This document shows, in pieces, positions 1-5,388 of a stretch of 5,388 nucleotides of DNA (positions are counted from its first letter, which is position 1; every line of letters starts with the position of its first letter). The position numbers and the translations under genes are program-made. The notes beneath the pieces are model-generated. The model saw only the letters and a list, made by a program, of their open reading frames with translations. It ran no database searches and was not told the origin of the DNA. The DNA is from Gammaproteobacteria bacterium RBG_16_57_12 (lineage in GTDB: Bacteria > Pseudomonadota > Gammaproteobacteria > RBG-16-57-12), in assembly GCA_001801365.1 (NCBI GenBank), contig MGXL01000044.1, positions 329-5,716 of the forward strand, read 5' to 3'.

Positions 1-1
1 C

Positions 2-775
2 CCCCTGGCCGAGGCCGATTCGGGCGAGGCCCAGTTACTGCTGGGCTATATGTATCTGTATGGTCAGGGCGTGTTACGCAACTATGAGGCCTCGGCCACA
101 TGGTTTTTGCGCGCTGCCCGGGTCAATAATACGGATGCGCAATTCTCCCTGGGCCTGATGTATGAGCAGGGCCGCGGACTGGCGCAAGATACCGGAGAGG
201 CCATGGAGTGGTACCTGAAGGCGGCCAGGGGTGGCAACGCCGATGCCCAGAACTATCTGGGCGTGCTCTACAGTCGCGGTGAGCGGGTGGAACAGAATTA
301 TGCCACCTCGGCCAGGTGGTATCGCGAGGCGGCGGGGCAGGGCCTGGCCGATGCCCAGTATCACCTTGCTTTATACTATCTGGAGGGATTGGGTGTCGGT
401 GAAAACCCTGGTCTCGCCGCGCAGTGGCTCGGCAAGGCCGCGGCACAGGGCCATAAAGAGGCGCAGACCACTCTTGGAAATATGTACCTCGATGGCCTGG
501 GTGTGGCACAGGATTATCTTGCCGCGCAGAAACTTTTTATCCAGGCCGCTGCCCAGGGCGATATCGATGCCCAGTTCAATCTCGGCAGGATGTATGCCCA
601 GGGACTGGGGGTGGTGAAAAATGCGGACTACGCCAGACGCTGGTGGCAGCGGGCCTCGGTGCAGGGACATGCCCAGGCAAGAGACCAGCTGCTGGAACTC
701 AAAAAACAGGAGGCGGCAGCCAGGGCCAGATATCCGCTGCCTTACATGAATACCCGCTATGCTAAATATGGCTGA
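2..775 (+). CDS. Sel1-repeat (TPR-like) protein, 5'-truncated by the window edge
   Basis: The frame is open from base 2 with no stop before TGA at 773-775, so the ATG at 50 is internal and the true start lies left of the window; 257 residues are visible. They hold six back-to-back Sel1 repeats of exactly 36 residues, with the pattern xxAQxxLGxMYxxGxGVxxNxxxAxxWxxxAAxQGx, then a degenerate seventh start (AQARDQLLEL) and a basic, aromatic tail ending in AKYG. Sel1 repeats form paired helices like TPRs and serve as protein-binding scaffolds, often in envelope or signalling proteins. The N-terminus, which would show a signal peptide or a fused domain, is missing, so neither location nor partner can be named. 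The 3' end overlaps the end of the opposing trhP gene by 19 bases. Family assignment is secure; function is unknown. Confidence 0.93.
   Translation, partial: PLAEADSGEAQLLLGYMYLYGQGVLRNYEASATWFLRAARVNNTDAQFSLGLMYEQGRGLAQDTGEAMEWYLKAARGGNADAQNYLGVLYSRGERVEQNYATSARWYREAAGQGLADAQYHLALYYLEGLGVGENPGLAAQWLGKAAAQGHKEAQTTLGNMYLDGLGVAQDYLAAQKLFIQAAAQGDIDAQFNLGRMYAQGLGVVKNADYARRWWQRASVQGHAQARDQLLELKKQEAAARARYPLPYMNTRYAKYG
23..670 (+). repeat. Array of six 36-residue (108-base) Sel1 repeats
   Basis: The coding repeats run at 23-130, 131-238, 239-346, 347-454, 455-562 and 563-670. Each unit begins with an xxAQ or xEAQ motif and ends near AAxQGx or a variant of it. All six are exactly 108 bases, with no insertion or deletion between units. 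They are diverged at DNA level, so this is a protein-level repeat and not a recent tandem duplication. Unit 3 (RGERV in place of GxGV) and unit 4 (LALYY in place of LGxMY) depart most from the consensus. Confidence 0.92.
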
Positions 776-2202
776 GCGCGGCTGATCTGGCCGACGCCAA
801 TCCGGTCTCTGCCGCCGGGGGCCAGTATTCTGGCCAGCAATCCCATGGCAAGCTGGCCGGTCGGCACGGAGATCCTGACCCGGTGCCCACTACCCGGCGC
901 AACCTGTAATGGATTTCCCTTGAGGCCCATCATGCACGTCAGCAGGAACCGTTGATTTCCCTGCGGCAGGATCAGTTCCAGTTCATCGCCCACGGCAAAT
1001 CTGTTTTTGACATCGATCTCGGCCATGCCGCTGGCCGGGTCATAGCCGGTGATTTCACCGACGAACTGCGCCTGATTGTTTTTGGAAGCGCCTTCCAGAT
1101 AGTTCTGGTGTTCGGCGCTGTGGTGGCGCTGATAGAAGCCATCGGTGTAGCCGCGGCTGGCCAGGGAATCCAGGGCGCCCAGCAGTGTGGGATCAAACGG
1201 CCTGCCGGCTACCGCGTCATCGATCGCCCGGCGATAGACCTGGGCGGTGCGCGCCACGTAATAATGGGACTTGGTCCGGCCTTCGATCTTCAGCGAATCC
1301 ACGCCGATCTGGGTCAGGCGCTGCACGTGCTCGATGGCGCGCAGATCCTTGGAATTCATGATATAGGTGCCGTGCTCGTCTTCCATGATCGGCATCAGCT
1401 CGCCGGGGCGGCTGGCCTCTTCGATCAAATAGACGTTGTCCGCCAGCGGATGGCGCGGCAGGTCCCCGCAGGCGGACAGCTCGGGCTGATTCATGGCCTC
1501 GATGGTGTCTATTGATTCATCAAAGGCATGCCATTTCAAGGCCTTGAAATCGATCTTGTGGATATCGCCGCTGAGGTCCTCCTGGCCGGCGTTCATCTTG
1601 TAATCCCAGCGGCAGGCATTGGTGCAGGCGCCCTGGTTGGGATCGCGATGATTGAAATAGCCGGAGAGCAGGCAGCGCCCGGAATAGGCGATGCACAGGG
1701 CGCCGTGCACGAATACCTCCAGCTCCATGTCCGGGCAGCGCTGGCGGATATCGGCGATTTCATCCAGCGACAGCTCCCGCGACAGGATGACGCGCGGAAT
1801 CCCCAGGGACTGCCAGAATTTCACCGCGGCATAATTGACCGTGTTGGCCTGCACGGACAGATGGATCGGCATCTGCGGCCACTTTTCCCGCACCAGCAGG
1901 ATCAGGCCGGGGTCGGCCATGATCAGGGCATCGGGCTTGAGGTCGATGACCGGTGCGATGTCGGCCAGGTAGGTATCCACCTTGCGGTTATGCGGAATGA
2001 CATTGCTGGCCAGATAGAACAACTTGCCACGGGCATGCGCCTCGTGTATGCCCGTGGCGAGATTCTCCAGGGTGAAATCATTATTGCGCACCCGCAGGCT
2101 ATAGCGCGGCTGGCCCGCATAGATGGCATCGGCGCCATAGGCGAAGGCATAACGCAGGTTATTCAGCGTGCCGGCGGGTGAGAGGAGTTCAGGTGCCTTC
2201 AT
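757..2202 (-). CDS. trhP: U32-family tRNA 5-hydroxyuridine modification protein TrhP (YegQ)
   Basis: The protein is 481 residues from the ATG at 2202 to TAG at 757. It opens with the family's characteristic MKAPELLSPAGTL, followed by AYGADAIYAGQPRYSLRVRN. It carries the peptidase U32 signature at residues 162-180 (E-x-F-x2-G-A-L-C-x4-G-x-C-x-L-S). Four cysteines, C170, C177, C193 and C197, lie in HGALC, SGRC and GACTNAC and match the proposed Fe-S ligands of the family. E. coli TrhP acts in prephenate-dependent formation of 5-hydroxyuridine at tRNA position 34, the precursor of cmo5U; proteolysis is not expected. E. coli YegQ is about 453 residues; the excess here lies mainly at about residues 203-257 and at the C-terminus. 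I chose the ATG at 2202 over the ATG at 2454 because family homology begins there, the longer frame would overlap the next gene's start, and a TATAAT box lies inside the extension. No clear Shine-Dalgarno precedes the start. Confidence 0.93.
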   Translation of the reverse strand: MKAPELLSPAGTLNNLRYAFAYGADAIYAGQPRYSLRVRNNDFTLENLATGIHEAHARGKLFYLASNVIPHNRKVDTYLADIAPVIDLKPDALIMADPGLILLVREKWPQMPIHLSVQANTVNYAAVKFWQSLGIPRVILSRELSLDEIADIRQRCPDMELEVFVHGALCIAYSGRCLLSGYFNHRDPNQGACTNACRWDYKMNAGQEDLSGDIHKIDFKALKWHAFDESIDTIEAMNQPELSACGDLPRHPLADNVYLIEEASRPGELMPIMEDEHGTYIMNSKDLRAIEHVQRLTQIGVDSLKIEGRTKSHYYVARTAQVYRRAIDDAVAGRPFDPTLLGALDSLASRGYTDGFYQRHHSAEHQNYLEGASKNNQAQFVGEITGYDPASGMAEIDVKNRFAVGDELELILPQGNQRFLLTCMMGLKGNPLQVAPGSGHRVRISVPTGQLAMGLLARILAPGGRDRIGVGQISRAQPYLA

Positions 2203-2244
2203 GTGTGTACAACTATAGGAAATCAATGGGGTTGATGAAGCTGC

Positions 2245-2250
2245 ATTATA
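2245..2250 (-). promoter_or_regulatory. Likely -10 box of the trhP promoter
   Basis: The minus strand reads TATAAT here, a perfect sigma70 -10 hexamer, about 43 bases upstream of the trhP ATG at 2202. Transcription would start near 2238 and give a leader of about 36 bases. No good TTGACA-like -35 is found at 15-18 bases spacing, so the promoter may be weak or activator-dependent. Its position inside the 84-codon upstream extension argues against that extension being translated. Confidence 0.45.
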
Positions 2251-2365
2251 CCTTGGTGAATGAGCCTGGCGATAGCTGCGCCGGGCAAAATACCCGCCAG
2301 CCCTGATGTCTGCGGGCGATGTTCGCCGCTCCGGGGGCGTGTCGATGTGCCAGGATCTGAATGAA

Positions 2366-2393
2366 TTGTAATTTGATCGGATTAGGCTATGAT
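2366..2393 (+). promoter_or_regulatory. Likely sigma70 promoter of the REC-HD-GYP gene
   Basis: TTGTAA at 2366-2371 (four of six matches to TTGACA) and TATGAT at 2388-2393 (five of six to TATAAT) are separated by 16 bases. Transcription would start near 2400, about 30 bases before the ATG at 2431. The surrounding segment is distinctly A+T-rich compared with the flanking genes. This is a pattern match only. Confidence 0.45.
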
Positions 2394-2420
2394 CTAAGCA
2401 ATGCCCAGTATAGCCGCATA

Positions 2421-2426
2421 GGGAGG
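2421..2426 (+). promoter_or_regulatory. Shine-Dalgarno of the REC-HD-GYP gene
   Basis: GGGAGG lies four bases before the ATG at 2431, a strong but rather close match to the anti-Shine-Dalgarno. An in-frame TAG at 2419-2421 directly precedes it, so translation in this frame cannot begin further upstream. Together these fix the start codon. Confidence 0.8.
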
Positions 2427-2430
2427 TGCT

Positions 2431-3540
2431 ATGAAAATATCCACACATCATCATCTACACGCCCATCCCGAGCGCCCTTCAATACTCATCGTCGATGACG
2501 ATCCCGATATCTGTCAGTATATTGATATCAGTTTGCAGGGCAGTGGATATACCACCCAGCAGGCACAAAGCGGCGAAGAGGCGCTGGAAAAGATACGAAT
2601 CCGGGCGCCTGATCTGATATTGCTGGATATCATCATGCCTGGCATGGGAGGGATCGAAGCGGCCCGGCTGATCAAATCCGCTCCCGAAACACAGAGTCTG
2701 CCCATCGCCATGATCACCGTGGCGGACGATCGGGAGGCGAAATTGCGTTGTCTGGAAATCGGGGTGGAGGATTTCCTCAACAAGCCCCTCGATTATGCCG
2801 AATTATTCGTGCGGGTACGCAATCTGTTGCGGCTCAAGAACTACAATGATGTTCTTAGTCAGTACTCACAGACCCTGGAGACGCAGGTTCAAACCAAGAC
2901 CCGGGAGGTCAAGCAGTATTGCATCGAAACCGTGATCACCCTGACCCGCGCCGCGGAATATCGCGATGTGGATACCGGCGGTCACGTCAGCCGTGTCAGC
3001 CAGTATTCCCGGGAGCTGGCCTGCTCGCTCGGCATGGACCAAGCGTTCTGCGAAGATATTTTTTACGCCAGCCCCATGCACGACATCGGCAAGATCGCCA
3101 TCCCCGACAGCATTCTGCTGAAACCGCAGGCGCTGTCATCGCTGGAGTGGGAAGTCATGAAGACCCATACCACGCTGGGCAGGGAGATATTGATACAATG
3201 TGAGAGCCCCTATCTGCTGATGGGCGCGGATATCGCGCAAAGTCATCATGAGCGCTGGGATGGCGGAGGCTATCCTGCGGGTCTGGCGGGGGAACAGATA
3301 CCGCTGGCGGCCAGGATCATGGCGCTCTGCGATGTCTATGATGCCCTACGTTCCAGGCGGCCCTATAAACCTCCCTATAGCCACAAGGAGGCGGTAAACA
3401 TCATCCAGCATGGAGACGCCTATTTGAAACCGGGTTATTTTGATCCCCGGATTTATCAGGCATTCCTGAACACCAGCGATCATTTCGATGCCATTTTTGA
3501 AGACACCCGCCCGAACCAGCTGCAACTGACAAGTGTCTGA
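2431..3540 (+). CDS. Response regulator, REC plus HD-GYP (predicted c-di-GMP phosphodiesterase)
   Basis: This is a 369-residue cytoplasmic protein. The REC domain (about 17-135) has acidic D22/D23, phosphoacceptor D66 (LLDIIMPG), T96 and K118. A linker helix (about 138-165) leads to an HD-GYP domain (about 166-350). All metal-ligand positions known from the family appear present: D181 and H185 (DTGGH), H217/D218/K221 (HDIGK), H246, H272/H273 and D301 (CDVYDAL). The HHExxDGxGYP signature is at 272-282 (HHERWDGGGYP). HD-GYP enzymes hydrolyse c-di-GMP, usually to pGpG or GMP; REC phosphorylation would control activity, as in RpfG-like proteins. The N-terminus has an odd His-rich stretch (residues 6-12, HHHLHAH). 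No kinase is adjacent, so the partner is unknown. It converges on the HDOD regulator 42 bases downstream. Catalytic competence is inferred from residues only. Confidence 0.95.
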   Translation: MKISTHHHLHAHPERPSILIVDDDPDICQYIDISLQGSGYTTQQAQSGEEALEKIRIRAPDLILLDIIMPGMGGIEAARLIKSAPETQSLPIAMITVADDREAKLRCLEIGVEDFLNKPLDYAELFVRVRNLLRLKNYNDVLSQYSQTLETQVQTKTREVKQYCIETVITLTRAAEYRDVDTGGHVSRVSQYSRELACSLGMDQAFCEDIFYASPMHDIGKIAIPDSILLKPQALSSLEWEVMKTHTTLGREILIQCESPYLLMGADIAQSHHERWDGGGYPAGLAGEQIPLAARIMALCDVYDALRSRRPYKPPYSHKEAVNIIQHGDAYLKPGYFDPRIYQAFLNTSDHFDAIFEDTRPNQLQLTSV

Positions 3541-3581
3541 TAGCGTTCCCTTGATCCTGCTGTATCAGAAAGTGATCAAGG
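3536..3581. repeat. Two interleaved perfect inverted repeats at the convergent gene ends
   Basis: Arm A, TCTGATA (3536-3542), is the reverse complement of A', TATCAGA (3563-3569). Arm B, CCTTGATC (3549-3556), is the reverse complement of B', GATCAAGG (3574-3581). The order is A-B-A'-B', so the two stems cannot nest. They would have to be mutually exclusive or form an H-type pseudoknot, with connecting segments of 6, 6 and 4 bases. Arm A covers the TGA stop of the HD-GYP gene, and B' ends just outside the TAA of the HDOD gene. Confidence 0.75.
3549..3581. terminator. Possible weak bidirectional terminator
   Basis: The perfect 8-bp stem CCTTGATC/GATCAAGG with a 17-base loop lies between two convergent stop codons, where a shared terminator is expected. 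Against this, the stem is only half G+C, the loop is long, and neither strand has a real U-tract after it (the plus strand continues ATTATTGC). Rho-dependent termination or another role for the repeat is equally possible. Confidence 0.3.
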
Positions 3582-3582
3582 A

Positions 3583-4779
3583 TTATTGCTGATTGATGCG
3601 GCCGGTGATTTTCTGGCATTCCTTCTGCCATCTGGGCACCAATTCGGCGATGCCCAGCCTCTCCAGATAGGCCATGTCCAGATGCTCACCAGCCCGGCAC
3701 TGGTCATGGAGCAAGGCGCTGGCGACATAAACGGATAGCAGCGGAGAAGGTATCTTGCCACCATGGCCGACCGGGTCATGGTGAAACAGAACCGCCTCGG
3801 TGATCGGATCGGGCAGACCCCATAAACCCAGCAGGTAGGCGCCGATTTCGGCGTGTGTGGCGCCTAAATGCTCCTTTTCCTCGCGGCAGGGATTTGAGGA
3901 TTCCTCTGCCAACTTCTGTTTGAAGCGGCCGTATTCCTCTGGCAGGTTCATGCTGAAAATCAGTATGCCGATGTCATGCAGCATGCCGGCGATGGTTGCG
4001 CTGGCCACGAGCGAGGGATCTTTTTCCATGGAGGCGCAGATATGCTTGGACAGCAGGCCACAGGAAATACTGTGTTGCACAAAAGCCGGCAGGTCCAGGG
4101 CGCTCTGGGTTTTGCTGTCAGCCTTGCTGAAGAGGTGATAGGTGAGCGTCAGACTTTTGATGACATCAATACCCAGGCACTGAATTGCGCGTAAGACCGT
4201 CGTGGCCGGTTGACTGGCGGAGAACAGTGGAGAATTCGATAATTGCAGAATTTTTGCCGTCATGGCGACATCTTTTTCAATAATCGATGCCACTTTATCC
4301 AGCGAGGAGTGTGGTGACTCGAGTTCTTCGACAATTTCGAAATACAGTGATGGCGGACTGGGCAGTGATTCGATGCGGCCAACCAATGATCTGATGGCCT
4401 CATCGTTGACGATATTGCGAATTTTTACCGTTCGCCGGATGGTGGCCATGAGCGTCTCGGGTTCACAGGGTTTGGCGAGAAACTGATGAATGATGGTTGA
4501 TGATTCCAGCGCCAGTTCGAGGTCGGCATGGCCGGACAGCGCCAGGCGTGTCATGGCCGGGTAAAGCTGCTTTACCCGCTTCAGCAATTCGACGCCATCC
4601 ATGCCCGGCATGCGTATATCGGAGACGATCACATCAAATGCGGCGTGCTTGAGCCGTTCCAGCGCGTTTTCCGCGCCCTCGATAAACTCCATCTCCCATT
4701 CCTCGCGCATGTTCCTTAACGAGCGGCGCAGGGCGGAAAGCACGTTGGGTTCGTCATCAACAAACAGGATTCTGATCAT
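3583..4779 (-). CDS. Response regulator, REC plus HDOD
   Basis: This is a 398-residue cytoplasmic protein. The REC domain (about 1-122) has D8/D9, phosphoacceptor D54 (SDIRMPGMDG), S82 and K103. A HDOD domain follows (about 130-340), starting at IESLPSPPSL and including the DVAMTAKILQLSNSPLF segment, which is typical of the family. HD-type residues remain at H236, H268/D269 (MLHDIG), H309 and H333/H334. The HDIGK lysine is Ile272, and the final Asp of active HD-GYP enzymes has no obvious counterpart (around VYVASALL). I infer that it is not a phosphodiesterase. HDOD domains are generally regarded as non-catalytic signalling or protein-interaction modules. An in-frame TGA five codons upstream fixes the ATG at 4779, but no clear Shine-Dalgarno is seen. 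It is the convergent neighbour of the HD-GYP regulator. No kinase is adjacent. Confidence 0.94.
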   Translation of the reverse strand: MIRILFVDDEPNVLSALRRSLRNMREEWEMEFIEGAENALERLKHAAFDVIVSDIRMPGMDGVELLKRVKQLYPAMTRLALSGHADLELALESSTIIHQFLAKPCEPETLMATIRRTVKIRNIVNDEAIRSLVGRIESLPSPPSLYFEIVEELESPHSSLDKVASIIEKDVAMTAKILQLSNSPLFSASQPATTVLRAIQCLGIDVIKSLTLTYHLFSKADSKTQSALDLPAFVQHSISCGLLSKHICASMEKDPSLVASATIAGMLHDIGILIFSMNLPEEYGRFKQKLAEESSNPCREEKEHLGATHAEIGAYLLGLWGLPDPITEAVLFHHDPVGHGGKIPSPLLSVYVASALLHDQCRAGEHLDMAYLERLGIAELVPRWQKECQKITGRINQQ

Positions 4780-4868
4780 TTGGAGTCTTTTTCAATAGGT
4801 CCGTCCGGGCCCCTGCGGGCATGGGCTCTTGATCCATCATCCATAATGCGCGGGGGCCGACCCCATCC

Positions 4869-4897
4869 AATATAAACGCATGTCCGAAACAGAACAA
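4869..4897 (-). promoter_or_regulatory. Likely sigma70 promoter of the REC-HDOD gene
   Basis: On the minus strand TTGTTC (4892-4897) and TATATT (4869-4874) are 17 bases apart. The -10 matches TATAAT at five of six positions; the -35 matches only TTG. Transcription would begin near 4862 and give an untranslated leader of about 80 bases before the ATG at 4779. That leader has a G+C-rich patch around 4800-4825 with a short GCCC/GGGC hairpin (4809-4820), but no riboswitch class is recognised. Confidence 0.4.
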
Positions 4898-4994
4898 GCC
4901 ATAACGCGCATGAAGAGTGCGGATTATCTCTTCTTCAGCGCAAGCCGCGGGCACCATGCCTTTTGCGGACCCTTTCCAGAAGGCTGTCAGGTAA

Positions 4995-5388
4995 CTACGA
5001 CCGCTTGCCCTTGTCCCTGTCGCCGTGTTGTGTCTCCTTCAGGAGCAGCTGCAGTAGGCGCTCCTGGCGGCTCAACACACGCAGCAGCTTGCGACAGCAA
5101 TCACCGCCGCTCGAGCCACCGCCATCGTTCGACCCGCCATCGCCAGGCGGCTGGCGCGGGTCGAGCACGGCCTTGGTACGATGCGCCTCGCGATGATAGG
5201 GTTTGGTTCCTCGGACTCCGTCGGCCGTGAACGTCAACTGGTAATTTCCAGCGACGTAGGTCTGGGTGAACACACCACCGTAATCACCGTCGTCGGCCTG
5301 CCCATCCTGGTGCGCGCCGTCGTCGTGCAGCGGCACGGTGTATTGCTGGCCGGTGGGTGAGGTCACCTGTACCCGTACCGTCGAGCCC
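4995..5388 (-). CDS. C-terminus of a 'choice-of-anchor X'-like protein, 5'-truncated by the window edge
   Basis: The reading frame is open to the right edge, so the gene starts outside the window; the apparent GTG start at 5366 is internal. The 130 visible residues divide into four parts. The first is a beta-rich domain (1 to about 75) with VTSPTG, then DDGxHxDGxAxDGxYxGxF at 22-40, then AGNYQLTFTADG. Next come a Pro/Gly/Asp/Ser-rich linker (76-96), a Cys-Cys pair (97-98) with a leucine-rich amphipathic helix (about 99-118), and a charged tail. The first part resembles the beta domain I know as 'choice-of-anchor X', found near the C-termini of bacterial secreted or surface proteins, often with von Willebrand A-type modules. 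The Asp/Gly loop suggests calcium binding, but that is inference. The enzymatic or adhesive part, if any, is outside the window. Confidence 0.75.
   Translation of the reverse strand, partial: GSTVRVQVTSPTGQQYTVPLHDDGAHQDGQADDGDYGGVFTQTYVAGNYQLTFTADGVRGTKPYHREAHRTKAVLDPRQPPGDGGSNDGGGSSGGDCCRKLLRVLSRQERLLQLLLKETQHGDRDKGKRS

Noticed and set aside
820..835. Perfect hairpin GGCCAG-TATT-CTGGCC near the trhP 3' end, considered as a terminator for the Sel1 gene
   Set aside because: It lies inside conserved-frame trhP coding sequence, and no T-tract follows on the plus strand. Nearby CTGGCC copies suggest it comes from repeated Leu-Ala codons.
952..2181. Two long plus-strand open frames (952-1515 and 1528-2181) opposite trhP
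   Set aside because: Both lie in one frame, antisense to a well-conserved gene, and their translations are low-complexity Gly/Ile/Ala/His-rich with no domain. They are codon-bias shadows.
757..2202. Annotation of the U32 protein as a protease or collagenase
   Set aside because: The U32 'peptidase' label is historical. The close match to YegQ/TrhP with its cysteine cluster points to tRNA hydroxylation instead.
2312..2329. Hairpin with GGCGA/TCGCC arms in the divergent intergenic region
   Set aside because: It has a short five-pair stem with a three-base loop and a bulge in G+C-rich DNA. It is not placed relative to either promoter in a way that suggests an operator.
2203..2454. 84-codon N-terminal extension of the TrhP frame, starting at an ATG at 2454
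   Set aside because: Family homology begins at MKAPELLSPAG (ATG at 2202). The extension resembles no known domain, overlaps the start of the divergent regulator gene, and contains both genes' predicted promoters.
4757..4957. 66-residue minus-strand frame overlapping the HDOD start
   Set aside because: It begins upstream of the predicted promoter, has no ribosome-binding site and no recognisable protein character, and overlaps the HDOD start out of frame.
4880..5230. 116-residue plus-strand frame across the intergenic region and the anchor-X gene
   Set aside because: Most of it is antisense to the supported minus-strand coding region, and its composition (Arg/His/Ser-rich) is typical of a shadow frame.

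Overview
The window (about 57% G+C by eye, not computed) looks like chromosomal DNA of a gammaproteobacterium. The best pointer is a complete TrhP/YegQ-type U32 protein that closely resembles the enterobacterial family from memory. No genus can be named from the sequence alone. There is no tRNA, rRNA, CRISPR array, transposase, integrase or attachment site.

Layout, left to right. (1) Bases 2-775, + strand: the C-terminal part of a Sel1-repeat (TPR-like) protein, with six consecutive 36-residue repeats. (2) Bases 757-2202, - strand: trhP/yegQ, the U32-family protein for tRNA 5-hydroxyuridine formation. It ends tail to tail with the Sel1 gene, overlapping it by 19 bases. (3) Bases 2203-2430: a divergent intergenic region with a TATAAT box facing trhP and a sigma70-like promoter facing the next gene. 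(4) Bases 2431-3540, + strand: a response regulator with an N-terminal receiver (REC) domain and a C-terminal HD-GYP domain, a predicted cyclic-di-GMP phosphodiesterase with all metal-ligand positions present. (5) Bases 3541-3582: a 42-base convergent gap. Together with the preceding stop codon it holds two interleaved perfect inverted repeats. (6) Bases 3583-4779, - strand: a second response regulator, REC plus HDOD. (7) Bases 4780-4994: a 215-base leader and promoter region for the HDOD gene. (8) Bases 4995-5388, - strand: the C-terminal 130 residues of a probably exported protein with a 'choice-of-anchor X'-like beta domain, a Gly-rich linker, a Cys-Cys pair and a leucine-rich helix.

The functional core is the tail-to-tail pair of response regulators. 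One has an apparently active HD-GYP domain. The other has a related HD-fold HDOD domain whose metal site looks incomplete. No histidine kinase is visible, so both appear to be orphan or remotely paired regulators. A plausible but unproven reading is that they respond to the same or linked signals, and that the HDOD protein acts by protein contact rather than catalysis. The other genes (Sel1, trhP, the anchor-X protein) have no evident link to this pair. I see no clearly new system. The most unusual sequence-level item is the interleaved inverted-repeat pair between the two regulator genes.
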